A model generated the notes under the pieces. That model saw nothing but the letters and a program-made list of their open reading frames with translations. It did not search any database and was not told the origin of the DNA. This document shows positions 11,982 through 23,500 of a stretch of DNA of 64,000 nucleotides, piece by piece. Source of the stretch: Larix kaempferi (Eukaryota > Streptophyta > Pinopsida > Pinales > Pinaceae). The stretch covers positions 32,934,001 to 32,998,000 of the forward strand of contig BSBM01001719.1 in NCBI GenBank assembly GCA_027924585.1, read 5' to 3'. How positions within the stretch are numbered: position 1 is the first letter of the stretch; every line of letters begins with the position of its first letter. The position numbers and the translations under genes were made by a program.

Positions 11982-12200
11982 GTTTACCTCTGGATCTGAT
12001 AAAATGGTTGTATCTTTAGCAAACAAAAACCTTTTTGAGTGAAAAAATAATAATTTCCAATTTAAAGCAGTGCTCCATATGTAATGGAACACCTCCCTCA
12101 ACCTAGAAAGGCACATAAATAACAAAATTAATAAATCCATTCATGCATGCATCTACATAGGTTCAAGATCTTGTTCAACAATGGGAGTGGGTCTTCATAA
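11982..12200 (-). other. Leader segment of the minus-strand copia element
   Basis: Between the gypsy-type insertion and the primer site at 12214-12201. No domain is recognised. It is read as a leader because a primer site and an LTR-like segment follow in the correct order on the minus strand. Confidence 0.4.
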
Positions 12201-12214
12201 GTACTCTGATACCA
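12201..12214 (-). promoter_or_regulatory. Primer-binding site of copia element
   Basis: Minus strand TGGTATCAGAGTAC directly abuts an LTR-like end (TGTTCAAC on plus at 12215). The first 11 bases match the initiator-Met tRNA complement. Confidence 0.65.
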
Positions 12215-12513
12215 TGTTCAACTAAAACAACATATTTCCACATAGGTCGAACACCTTAAGAATCCACTTACACAAACATATCATAGATTGACACATCGAT
12301 GTTTTACATGGTTAAAACCCTCAAAGATGGAAACAATCCACGACCTTGTTGACTCATAAATTTGCCACCTAATATTGCCCTGCAAAGTGTTGCAAGGCAT
12401 ATTTGATATTAGTATATATGATATAATAATAAGGTGGGACCCCATGTAAGCAAAATGATATGCCAATGTTTTATTGACTAAGAATTGTTCATGAATGACA
12501 GATTTGGTTAACA
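12215..12513 (-). repeat. Putative 5' LTR (299 bp) of the decayed copia element
   Basis: Begins TGTTCAAC and ends GGTTAACA on the plus strand (TGTT/AACA termini), with a primer site at its left edge. No partner LTR is found in the window, so length and assignment are provisional. Confidence 0.45.
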
Positions 12514-13950
12514 TTGTTTTCTCATATGCTTTGATTTGAGATCAGTTGGTTGAAAGACTTATATTTCTGCTTGTTCAAATTGTAATCACTTCATTTCTTC
12601 TTTGAGGTATAGATGGAAAAAAGAGAAATGTTTGTAAAGTCCTAATGGCTTAAACTTTATATTATATTGCACATATAATAGTTTGAGGAATTATGGTTAG
12701 TGTTTCGGCCAATACACAAGTTTCCGCATTAAAACGTAATGTTGGTAGTCTTGTACTACGTATAAATCATATTATTCTAACCTATCATGACATTGTAAAA
12801 GTTATGCAAGTTAAATGGTATACCTTGTTACATCATTTGGAAAAGGAATTAGTTGCATGAGCAAACTCAAGTTTAAGGTTAAAAGGTGGTAAGGTATATC
12901 ACATACATCATATGAGTTCATACGTTGATAGTTTATTTGCATTGGGAGAGTGCAATGATTAAGCACCCAAATCCAAGGATACAAGGTGATTTTTCCATTA
13001 ATAAAACTAAGAGTGTCGATCAACGTTATAAAAGGTGGTTTTTGTTATTGTGGGATGGTTGATATGCATGCTGATTCCTTGAGTTGTTTTAACTAGGTTT
13101 TATGTAGCTTACTGGCTCGAAAGCTACAAGAAAAGTATGCCCTATCGTCCACAACAAATTGTTCGAAATTTTGATATAAGTTGGGTTTTGATACAAAACC
13201 CAAAACCTATGAATTTAATGGTCAAAACATCAAAGTTCAATCCTTTGTGCATAAACTCGGATGCAAAAGGTTTTGAGTCTTGTTTTCAGACTAGAAATAA
13301 TGGCGTGACTTCCATGTGATTTAAGAGTTGTGTTAAATTTCACGGTGGATGTTCATAATGGATACGTTTGGTTTTTTATTTCAAACCCAGAGTTTTTTAA
13401 CCATTGAAGTCTATTCACATATCCAAAATTTTGCATGACAAAACCTTAAGGTTTATGAATTTCTTGTATGAGTCGATGATGCTTTTATTTGGGATTCCTT
13501 TCATATAAAAGACTTATATATACAAGTCATGAGGGTTGTTGTATATGACTCGTCGAAGTCTCTTGGCATTAATTTTTCTACAGGAATAATATTTTATGAA
13601 AAGGGTTTGCATCTAAATGACTTGTTGATAATATGATTGATTGCAATTCATAGAGTTAAGGAAGAAATATCAATATGACTGTACAATGTTTCATTTATAG
13701 TTAACGTTAAACCCTTACTGTTAAAAAGTCGGTTTTGGTTCGTGGATAGTTCATACTCTACATTAGACTTGAAAAATATTGTTTGCACTTCTTTTAAACA
13801 AATGTTATCATTGAACGGATTCGATTGGCTTTGCAGCTTACTTCAAACATGTTTGAGAAGATTAATGAAGAATTATTTTGTCTTTGTATTGTTGATGTGT
13901 TTAAATGGTGAAATAAGTGAAAAGACATTGTTAATTGTATTTAATTAAAG
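12514..13950. other. No recognisable gene
   Basis: AT-rich sequence with short ORFs on both strands (60-70 residues). None has a known motif or a continuous neighbour. I see no LTR pair or terminal repeat here. Confidence 0.6.
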
Positions 13951-14330
13951 AACATACAGTCATTATAAGAAAAAAGGTCATTGGTGAGGGTCATGCATGT
14001 GACGAACCTTTAAGGGTTGTCACCAACGTTGCATATGATGATGGTCCTTAAAACATCACCGTTATAAGTGCTTTTTGAGATTTTCCTTTATGGTTCGTCA
14101 CCAAATCCTTTTTCAGTGACACTTTTGGTGAGGGTTGTTAAAGCCCCATTATTGATTCTCTCATTGGTGAAACTTCTAGTGACAATATTTTATTAGCCCT
14201 CACTAATACGTGTTTATGTTACTTTTGGTGATTGCAGAAAAATGTTTGTCACCAATGATCATTCTAATGTATTTTTTATGACACTATGTGAGCGTTGCTA
14301 TATTTTTTGACAAAAAATAACGGTTTAAGA
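13951..14330. mobile_element. CACTA-like terminal/subterminal fragment
   Basis: The sequence CATTATAAGAAAAAAGG at 13961 resembles CACTA-family ends (CACTA followed by A-rich sequence). The next 350 bases carry many short repeats in both orientations: GGTGAGGGT, GGTGAC, TTCGTCACC, TTGTCACC. Dense inverted and direct subterminal motifs of this kind are typical of CACTA elements. The terminal CACTA itself is degraded and no partner end is seen. Confidence 0.4.
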
Positions 14331-14399
14331 TTAGTATTGTTATGAATTCTTTGTAATTAATATGTTTCCAAGGTCATACTAGTCACAGTACCCACTCAT

Positions 14400-15048
14400 A
14401 AGTTCTATAAGCAATCTCTAGTGGTTTTCCATAAGAAAGCACTAGCAATTTATAACCATTCCAAAATGGATCCATAAGCAATCTGATCTACTGGTTTCTC
14501 ATAAGAAAAATAGATAAACCATAACCTAGTGACCTTGTCCACTGGTCATCTCTAGCTTCCTTGTTAGAACCATGGGAATTATGTAGCTCTCTAGTTCAGT
14601 TCATGTTCTCTATGGTTTATTTTCTTAATCTTTGACCCTTGATAGCCTATATAAATGATAACTAGTCCTTCAGTATCTAAGTGTGGTTTGACTAAAGTTC
14701 CCTCTTTCTATGAAAAATTAAATTGTAAAGTGCATTCTATGAATCCATGAATTGGATAAAACATATTTGTATTGGATATACAAGTTATGTAGCCATATTA
14801 TCCCCTCCCCAATTTCCTAGGAAGCCAGTACTACTCTATATGCTAGGGGTAAACTTCCTCTGGCCATTGAGTTCCATGAAATCAAGTGCCCACTTTTTGA
14901 GTAATAGTAAATGTATGAATCTATAACTTGGCTAAAACATCCTTCCATTGTATTTACAAGGTATGTATCCATATTCTCCCATCCCCCATTTCCTAAGAAG
15001 CCATTATGCTATGGATAAGCTTCAATGGGCCAATATTGAGTACTTCAA
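14400..15048. repeat. Diverged local duplications
   Basis: About 135 bases at 14733-14870 recur at 14912-15045, sharing TATGAATC..TTGG.TAAAACAT, GCCATATT and TTTCCTA.GAAGCCA; the period is near 180. A smaller pair is at 14405-14450 and 14470-14512 (CATAAGCAATCT then CATAAGAAA). No coding potential. Confidence 0.55.
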
Positions 15049-15248
15049 TGTTGTGTAAAATTATTAGACTTCAAATTCTATTTTATATATGGAAAAAAAA
15101 GAGTTTGTTTTAAATATACTCAAATATAATAAGTTCTTTACTTGGCTTGATGAGTCTAATTGTGTAAGCCTCCATTTGCAAATAAAATCCTAGATCAATA
15201 AGGTATAAATGAAGACGGGAAATATGTGACCAACCATGGAAGTTTTGA

Positions 15249-15530
15249 CACTAGAACATTTGGACCAAATTCCGACTATAGGGTTCCGACGAATGTCATA
15301 AAATTCAAGAGAAAATGTAAATATTTTCATTTTTTTTACCTCCTCGATATCATCAGTATTGCGACGTATTATCCTGCATTCGTCAGTATTGTGACGTTTA
15401 ATGTCCTAGTGCCGCAATACCGACGAAAATAACGCAAAAGTAGCTGTTCAATTTCCAAACAGTTCCCCAGAGTTTGGGGAAGTCAATGTTGAATTGGTCA
15501 ATGTTCGTCGGAAGATCGACAATTTAAAAT
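15249..15530 (+). mobile_element. CACTA transposon left terminus and subterminal repeats
   Basis: CACTAGAACATTTGGACC starts at 15249, preceded by TGA (candidate 3-bp target duplication). The next 280 bases have repeated CCGACGAA / TTCGTC.G motifs in both orientations: CCGACGAATG at 15287, CATCAGTATTGCGACG and GTCAGTATTGTGACG, TACCGACGAAA, and TTCGTCGG near 15505. This is the expected promoter and transposase-binding region, and the transposase gene starts about 70 bases later. I could not find the matching right terminus in the window. Confidence 0.65.
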
Positions 15531-15598
15531 CTATAAATACATATCCATTTATAGTGGTTGTGACACTTTTTCTATATGATTGATGGTTCAGAAAGGAT

Positions 15599-18500
15599 AT
15601 GCGCTCTTATTTTCTTGCAAAAAGTGGATTTGTTTTTCTAATCATCACTATACTTTTTGTGGAAAGAATGTCAGAAAATATTAAAGGTAGGGAAAGAGAT
15701 GAGGAGGGTGAAAAGGATGATGGTAAATGTTTTTTCCCTTGCAATAGTTGTTTTATGAGAAGTCCCATGAGAATTTTAATAACAACAACTAGAAAACATT
15801 GTAGGAAATATGGTCACATGGATGGGGGATTAAAGGAATATCGTCCCATGGTAACAAATCTATATACATATTAATTATATTTATTAATATTGATTGATTT
15901 GCAAAATTTTATATTGTTTTAGTAAATGTTATACATGCACTAATTTTGCATGATTGCTTGTCATTATAAAGTTAGAGTTTCCCTCTAACTTTTTACATAA
16001 TGCCCCAAGTAGTAGTATAAATTATGTTTTACAAGATGAGGAACATGAAGCGAATAATGAAGATCAAGTTAATGGTCCCATGGAAGTAGATGACGACCAC
16101 AACATAGTTGATTATGATGGAACAAATCAAATGATCCAAGACTTGTTCGGTCAGCTAGATGAGGATGGGGACAATGATGGTATTTATGATGAACCTTTGA
16201 TGGAAAATGAAAATAAACGACTCTATAAAGGGTCAAGAGCAAATCTTCTCTCTGCTACATTGCTTCTGATGAACTTAAAGGTTATGAATCATTTGTCAAA
16301 CACTTGTATGACACAGATCCTAAGGTATGTAATATGTTTCATCAGATATACATAAAGGTTGACCTTTTCGCATTTTTTTAACGTTAATTAACATGTTAAA
16401 TAAGAATGTATTATTTACGATTAATATTCTTTTCATTAACTAGTTAAATTTCATGATGTAGATTGTTAGGTGAATTTTTGTTAACATCGTCAAATATTTT
16501 ACCCTGCACATATCAATACTACTTGTCATTATGAAAGACATTGGAATGGAGTATGAAAGTATAGATGCGTGTCCTAATGACCATATTATATATTATGGAC
16601 AACATGCGTCGAAAACTGAATGCCCAGAATGTCATATTAGTAGATATCAAACCGATCAAGTAACAAAAATGGTTCCTCGAAAGGTTATTTGTCATATTCC
16701 TAGTTCTTTGTCATATTCCCATAATTCCACGTTTGCAATGACTATTCAAGTACAAAAACATAGCACAATTTATGGATTACCATGCGCGGAATAGAAGTGG
16801 AGATGGTGTTCTTCAATTGCATGCAGATGGATTTGCATTTAGGGAAATTGAGGGAAAATGGCCAAATTTTAAATATGAACCTCATAATATTAGGATTTCA
16901 TTGGCATCCGACGGTGTTAATTCATTCGAAGAGCTTAGATCTATTTACTCAGTGTGGCCTATTTTTGTTATTAACAATAACATTCCTCCTTGGATGTCAA
17001 TAAAGAGGGAGCCATAATGTTGACAATGATTGTTTCAGGTATTTGTCTATATTAATTTGTCTTATTTTTTGCATACTATAGTTTATTTATTTATTTACTT
17101 ATATATACATATCATGGTAGTAATTATGTGTAATTTCAAACATTTAGGCAAGTTCTAAGTTAAAGATATGAATGTATATATCGAGCCTCTTATTGATGAG
17201 CTAATACAGTTATGGAACGGTATAACTATGTATGACATATGTAAACCAATTGGGCAAAAGGGATTTCAATTTTGTGGAATGCTTGTATGGACAATTCATG
17301 ATGCCCCCAGACTAACACATATTTGCGGAATGTATTAATGTTTCCTTGCACTTTATTACTTCTTAATTATTTTGAAGATATCATGCATGTTTTTTAATAA
17401 TCCATTGTATAATTGACATTAATCCATATGTTGCAAGTCTTCAAACAGAGGGTAAATTTGCATGTCCAATTTGTGGTCCTAAGATGAAGTATTGTTATTC
17501 AAAATATTTAGGAAAGATGGTGTTTGATGAGTATAGGAACTTCCTGTCGAAGTCCCATAGGTTTTGTACTATTGGAAAAAAACAAAAAAAACAACAAAAA
17601 AAATCAATGGGAAAGAAGAGATTGGATTAAAACCACGAAGAATGACACCTCACCTATGGAGGTTGGAGTATAACAAAAATCATCAAGGTACGCAATTTGT
17701 TTTATATGTATTGTATATGTAATATTGCTTTTTTTAAATTATATTTTAAGTATTAACTATATTATTGTGTTTGATAATTATTGTTGTCATTTGTTTTATG
17801 CTTCATCAATGTCGTCATCGTGGAGGTAGAAATAATGGGCTTCCACAAGGATTGAAATCTTATCCCACTCAATTCACGAGGTTTCCCTACTATGAGAAGC
17901 TAAAAATTGCGCATTTGTTTGATATGATACATATTGGTAAGAATGGGACAAAACCATTATGGAGAATCATAGATGGCAGGAGGGATAAAGAAAACATTTG
18001 TCAGAATTTGTACTGACATTGAGGAATCCAATCATGCAATGCGTAGTGTGATTCGATCAAATAACGATGGAGACTGAAATAACCTTCCATGGTTATTAAT
18101 AGAGCATCGAAGAAATGATGTAAAAGAGGTCATTCAAAGTATTAAATTTCCCACAAGTTTTTCTTCAAACACAAATAATATCTTAACCAAGAAAGGTGAA
18201 TTTGGTTGGGTTAAAACCCATGACTGGCATACATTCATTAAGGTAATAATTTTTGTATTCATATTTATATATTTGGCGTATTTACCATTTTTGGATTTTT
18301 GTTGTATTTTTGTCTATTTTGAAACAAATAACGTTTCTTTTTATCCATACAGTTTGTTCTACCTCTATCTCTCCCAAACGAATTTGACAACAACGTCAAA
18401 GAAGTAATATATGATTTTGGAAAATACATGAGGTAAGTTATATAGGTGACTAATACATATGAAAAATGTTTTTTCAATTTGTTATTGTACTTAATGACAT

Positions 18501-18851
18501 GTGTTTTACAATTTATGTTCTGTTGAAACTTGTTATTTTCTTACATTAAAATTTGTAGATGGTTTTCATTGAAAGAAATCCATCAAGATGATATAAAATA
18601 TTGGAAGAGAGAAATCCCTCGACTAATGTGTGAAATTCAAAAGTTCACACCTCCAACATTTTTCAATACACAAGAACACTACCTCATACACCTAGTTGAG
18701 AATATTGAAATGTGCGGACCTGTACACACAAGGTCAATGTGGATGGTGGAGAGGCACTTGAAATCATTGAAGGATTTAGTTAGACATAGAGCACGTCCAG
18801 AGGGTTTTATGGTGAGGGGATATATGGTATATCAATCCATGGTGTATATTA
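15599..18851 (+). pseudogene. CACTA (En/Spm) TnpD-type transposase, 5' part
   Basis: Exons separated by AT-rich introns follow the order of plant CACTA transposases. 15599-15849 is the transposase-associated zinc region (C-F-F-P-C-N-S-C ... 'RKHCRKYGHMDGG'). 16190-16322 holds 'ENENKRLYKGS'. 16531-17015 is the Transposase_21 region ('YESIDACPNDHIIYY', 'CPECHISR', 'PHNIRISLASDGVNSF', 'YSVWPIFV'). Further blocks lie at 17153-17336, 17440-17685 ('FACPICGPKMKY'), 17800-18242 ('IAHLFDMIHIGKN', 'THDWHTFIK') and 18353-18432. 18560-18851 is the DUF4218-like exon ('PPTFFNTQEHYLIHLVENIE', 'GPVHTRSMWMVERHL', 'RARPEGF'). Several exons hold frame breaks or stops. The last exon is cut at codons VYI by the copia array; its continuation is at 46266. 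The enzyme would bind and cut CACTA ends. Confidence 0.8.
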
Positions 18852-20504
18852 TGTTGAGTATGATTGTCATTGATGTCAAAAGAAGTTCATTAATGACAAA
18901 GGACCAACAAAGAAAGTGATGATATGGCATGTATGATGATATGGCATGTATGATGATGTGGCATGTGTGATGAGGTTTCAAAATCATATGATGGTGTTCT
19001 ATTGCTCTCATGAAGTCATTGTTAGAATTTGACATCATTATGTAAAACTATGGCAATTTGGTGAAACTCTGGAAATTGACTAAGGATTGAAAAATTAGTC
19101 TAAGTTGCCCTAGTAAAATGCCTGCCATATCTCATAAGTTAATGACAAAAATTATCTAAGAGTGTCAAGCTATATCTTGTTGAAGTGTTTATCTTACCAT
19201 GGTCTTAGTTTTCCTAAAATATGATTGAAGGCAAAGTTATAGGTCTACCAAAATGGGTTTTCAGGATGTTTTACTGGTTGGGAACCTAGTTCAGTAAAAT
19301 TCCCACCAAGGAGAGAGGATGAGGTTGCAGAGGATGAAATTTACATGGATGGAATATGCATGATGTCCCCCATGTCGTGGATGCTTCATATTTCCAATAT
19401 TGGTGAAAATAAAAATCACCTCATGATTGACTTAGGGTTTGATAAAATTGTCTAAGTGTTAAATCAGGGGTTTAAGAGGCCATTTGCAAATGCACTCTAT
19501 ATGCTATCTTTGTGCCAATAAATTCAACAAATGATATGGATCTTTTTTTTGTTGAATTTTCCATCCCGTCATGTTCTTAGATTTTTTCCTCTGTTGGTCA
19601 CACGTGTGAGAAGTGGACTTTCCAAGTTGAAGAAAAATCATGTATGCACAATGTATGGAAAATGCCTGCACAAAGCTTTAAAATTCCTACATGAGCCTAA
19701 CTATATGCCCGCACAAAGATTTCAAATGCTCGCACGAGCCTTACAATATCACTGCACAAGTTTTATGAAATGCATGCACATCCCTGATCAGATCATAAGG
19801 AATCTGAAAAATGCAGAGGTTAATATTTGAAGAGTTATGATTAATAAAAAGGCATGATCGAAAATTAATCAATAAACTAGGAATTAATTAACCTTGTGTG
19901 AAAGGGTGTGATGATGGAAGGGATGCAATGATAAAAAAGAGACACCATTCTCAATTGGAAGGACGTGAAGGTGAATGGACATGATGGATGAAAATACACA
20001 ATGGTTTGATCTCATAGAAGAATATATAAAGAGAAGATTGAATTGAAGGAAGAATGTATCTGAAGTCCAGTTCGAAGTAGCAGCAAGAAAATACGGAGAC
20101 CAAGAAAATGAAGAATAACTAGTGACAGAATTAAAGAAATAAGAAGATCTGGAAATCTGATAAAAACAAATTAGGGTGGTTGGGAGGCGATAGGACAGGC
20201 TGCAAGCCTGTAGGGGGTCGTAGCCTCCTTCCAATTGTTGTCAGTAAACAGGGTGTTGGTGCATCCTTCAGTCATTGCTGAAACATTTGGGTGTTGTTGC
20301 ATCCAACAAGTTGGTACTTGAAAACTATTTGTAAATATAATTTTGCAGTAATAGAAAGTATTGGTGGTTTTCCCAATTGGGCTTCCACGATAATATCGTG
20401 TTCTGTCTTCATTGTTGATTATGTTTTAAACTGATAAAATTTTAAATAGATAGCCTAATACTGATTCACCCCCCCTCCTCTCAATATTACTTGATATTCT
20501 AACA
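18852..20504 (+). repeat. copia LTR A (1653 bp)
   Basis: TGTTGAG ... CTAACA, followed by the primer site at 20507. It contains three tandem 17-bp units (GATGATATGGCATGTAT) near 18920-18972, where the other LTRs have fewer, and the 21-22-bp spaced CCCGCAC array (about 19665-19790) with several units changed to CCTGCAC or CTCGCAC. Confidence 0.9.
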
Positions 20505-20506
20505 AT

Positions 20507-20517
20507 TGGTATCAGAG
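20507..20517 (+). promoter_or_regulatory. Primer-binding site, copia copy 1
   Basis: TGGTATCAGAG two bases after LTR A, complementary to initiator-Met tRNA. The same sequence follows LTR B (26742) and LTR C (about 33435). Confidence 0.85.
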
Positions 20518-20568
20518 AGGGCTCTTCACTAAAAGTTTAAAACACTTGAAGAGAATTTTTTTATCATT

Positions 20569-23500
20569 ATGGATCAACAAGTAAAAATGTCCTCCAAGGT
20601 TCCAATATTCAATGGAGAAGATTATGCATTCTCAAGCATCAGGATGAGAAGCCATATAATGTATCTTGGATTAGATGGTTGGATGTCTATACAAAAAGGG
20701 TACACATATCCCAAAACCCCTCCCACCGATCTTGAAGGAATAAAAAAATTTGGAAGCAATGCTAAAGTTGTTAATGCAATCTTGGATGGATTAGCCAGAA
20801 TAGTCTTTGCCAAAGTGATGCATTAAACAGCAAAGGATATTTGGGACAAATTGAAGACTTTCTATGAAGGAGACACCAAGGTAAAAAGGGGAAAAATCCA
20901 GACTTTTAAAACCCAATTTGAAAGTCTAAAAATGAAGGAAGAAGAAAATATTTCAGAATACTTTGAAAGAATTGATGAAATCGTTAATGCAATTCAAGGG
21001 CTAGGAGAAGAATTGATAGAAAATGAAATAGTTGAAAAAGTACTAAGATCACTTCAAATGATCTACAATCCTAAGATTTCCACACTAGAATATAGAGAAT
21101 ATCTTGATAAACTCACCATGGAAGAACTATATGGGATTCTCATAGCTTATGAAATGAGGATTGGGAAAGATAATTCTCAAAAGAAGGAAGGAGCTTTTAA
21201 AGCATCAAAAGTATCTAAGAAATCTAAAACAAAGTTTCAATAAGAAGACTCTCATGATGAAGAAGCACTTCTTGTTAAAAATATTAAGATAGGTACTAGA
21301 AGGTTCAAAGGGAAATTGTCCTTAAAATGTTTTAACTCTGGGGGAATTCGTCACTTTGCTTCCAAATTCCCTTATCCCAAACAAGAAGACGGTGATGAGT
21401 GCCCTAACAACTTCAAGAAGAAAAACAAAAAGAAGACCTTTTATTCCCTGGATGATAGATGCTCAAATGATTCTAGTGAATATGAAGAAATATAAGTTAT
21501 ATTCATGGGAATAGAAACTAAAATATATGAAGAAGAGGTAGAAGGTGTGGTAGATCTTGAAGAAGAACTTGTAAGTGATCTTGAAGAATTAGGAAAGTAT
21601 AAAAATATGTAAAAAAAACTAAAAATTCATATGACAGAATTTGAGTAGAAAAAAAATGATGCACAAAGATCTATTGCCGACTTAAAAAATCAACTTCAAG
21701 AAGCCAAAAAGGTTGAAATCAATCTAGAACAACAACTCAAGAAACGAGAGGAAGAATTAGAAAAGTTCGAAGCTGAAATGATCTTGCTTAGAAAGAAGAC
21801 TGGTGAAGAATCCTTTCAATCAAAATTTAAGAGCAGCTCAAAAACTCTACATGACATCCTAAGTTGTCAAAGATCATTCGGTAATAAAACTAGACTAGGC
21901 TATGACAAAGGAAAGAAGTCAGAACAATCCTCTTTCATAAATAAAGAAGGAAATAAAAGAAGTTATGTTGATTCACTTATGAAACCAATTGTAAAGGAAT
22001 ATAGTAAAAAATTATCTCACTCTCAAAATGAAAGCAAGACAGATAATGTGCCAAGCACACATTGACAACTCTTTTTGGGAAATTGTTATGCCTGTAACAA
22101 TTTTGGACATATAGCTAGAAATGGTAAACTAAATGCTCCTAATAGGAAAGGAATTACATTACAATCTTTGTTGTATAAGAATAATGTCACTAGAAGCAAT
22201 CCAAAAGGAAGAATCTATAACTCTTTTTCTCCTCTACAGAATTATAGTATAGAATGTTACAAATGTGGTAACCTAGGACACATAGCTAGAAATTGTAAAC
22301 TAGTGATTCCTATGAAAAATGGCACCATAAAATCTCAAGGAAATGAGGAAAAGAAGGTTTTGAAAAAGAAGGAAGATGTGGAATGTTCAATAGCTTTATG
22401 TGCAACAGAAAAACAAAATATATGTCATGTGGACAGTGGATGCTCAAAACATATGACAGCATACCCACACAAATTTATAAGCCTAAAAAGAAATCAAAAA
22501 GTAAAATTCACTTTTGGAGATAATCTATCCTCTAAAATAATTGGGAAGGGTGCAGTGGCTCTTAGAGACAAGGTGAAAGCTTTAAATTTCTTGTAAAGAA
22601 CATAAAACCTAATCTTTTAAATATGAGGCAAACATGTGATCAAGGACACATACGTATATTTGATTCCAAGAAGTGTGAAATCAGAAGAAAATATTCAGGA
22701 AAACTTGTTGGGATTGTTGTGAGAACTCCAAGCAATGTGTATATTCTATAAAACGAAGAACAATGTCATATGAGTAAAATTGATGAACGTTTTCTATGGC
22801 ATAGAAGGATGGGACACTTGAACTTTGACAATCTTGTAAAAGTTAGTAAGAAGGGAGCTGTAAGAAATTTACCAAAGATCATAAAACCACAAAACCATGT
22901 TTGCAGACACTGTCTTCATGGGAAGCAAACAAGAACAAGATTCAAGGGCAAAGAGCATAAAACCTCTCAGGCATTAGAAATAATTCACACTGATCTTTGT
23001 GGACCTACAAGGACTAAAATCTTTTAAGGTGAACATTACTTCATGTTATTAATTGATGATTATACAAGGATGACTTGGGTGACATTTCTTAAAGAAAAAT
23101 CAAAAGCTTTTATGAAGTTCAAATCCTTCAAAGAACTAGTTGAGAATGAAGAAAATCTCAAGAATAAGTGTCTAAGATCAGTTAATGGAGATGATTTCAC
23201 CTCAAATAAATTCAATGAGTTTTGTGAAACTCATGGAATCAAGAGACAGTTTTCAGCCCCAAGAACTCCTCAACAAAATGGAGTGGCCAAGAGGAGTAAC
23301 AAGATTGTCCAAGATGCAACTAGACCTATGGTAAATGAAGCAAAACTTCCTGATGGCTACTAGAGAGAAGCAATATATACAGCTATATATGTACAAAACA
23401 TAGGACAACTCAAAGTAAATAGTGACAAAAGTCCTTATGAGCTATGGTTTAAAAGATTAGCTTCAGTTAAATATTTTAGAGTTTTGGGAAGTAAATGCTA

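Larger units (their letters stand above)
1490..12513 (-). mobile_element. Decayed Ty1/copia element, minus strand, interrupted by a gypsy-type element
   Basis: Coding remnants run 5145 to 1490 in copia order: Gag, zinc knuckle, protease, integrase tail, reverse transcriptase, RNase H. The coding region stops inside RNase H where the gag-only remnant begins, so the 3' end and 3' LTR are missing. The putative 5' LTR (12215-12513) and primer site (12201-12214) lie beyond a complete gypsy-type insertion at 5970-11981 that carries a near-perfect 5-bp duplication (GTATA/GTTTA). Joining the flanks would give a leader of about 1 kb. The link between that LTR and this coding region is inference from orientation and position. 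Confidence 0.55.

Noticed and set aside
12201-12214. Primer-binding sites read as tRNA gene pieces
   Set aside because: Only 11-14 bases match the tRNA end, always next to LTR edges; no cloverleaf around them.
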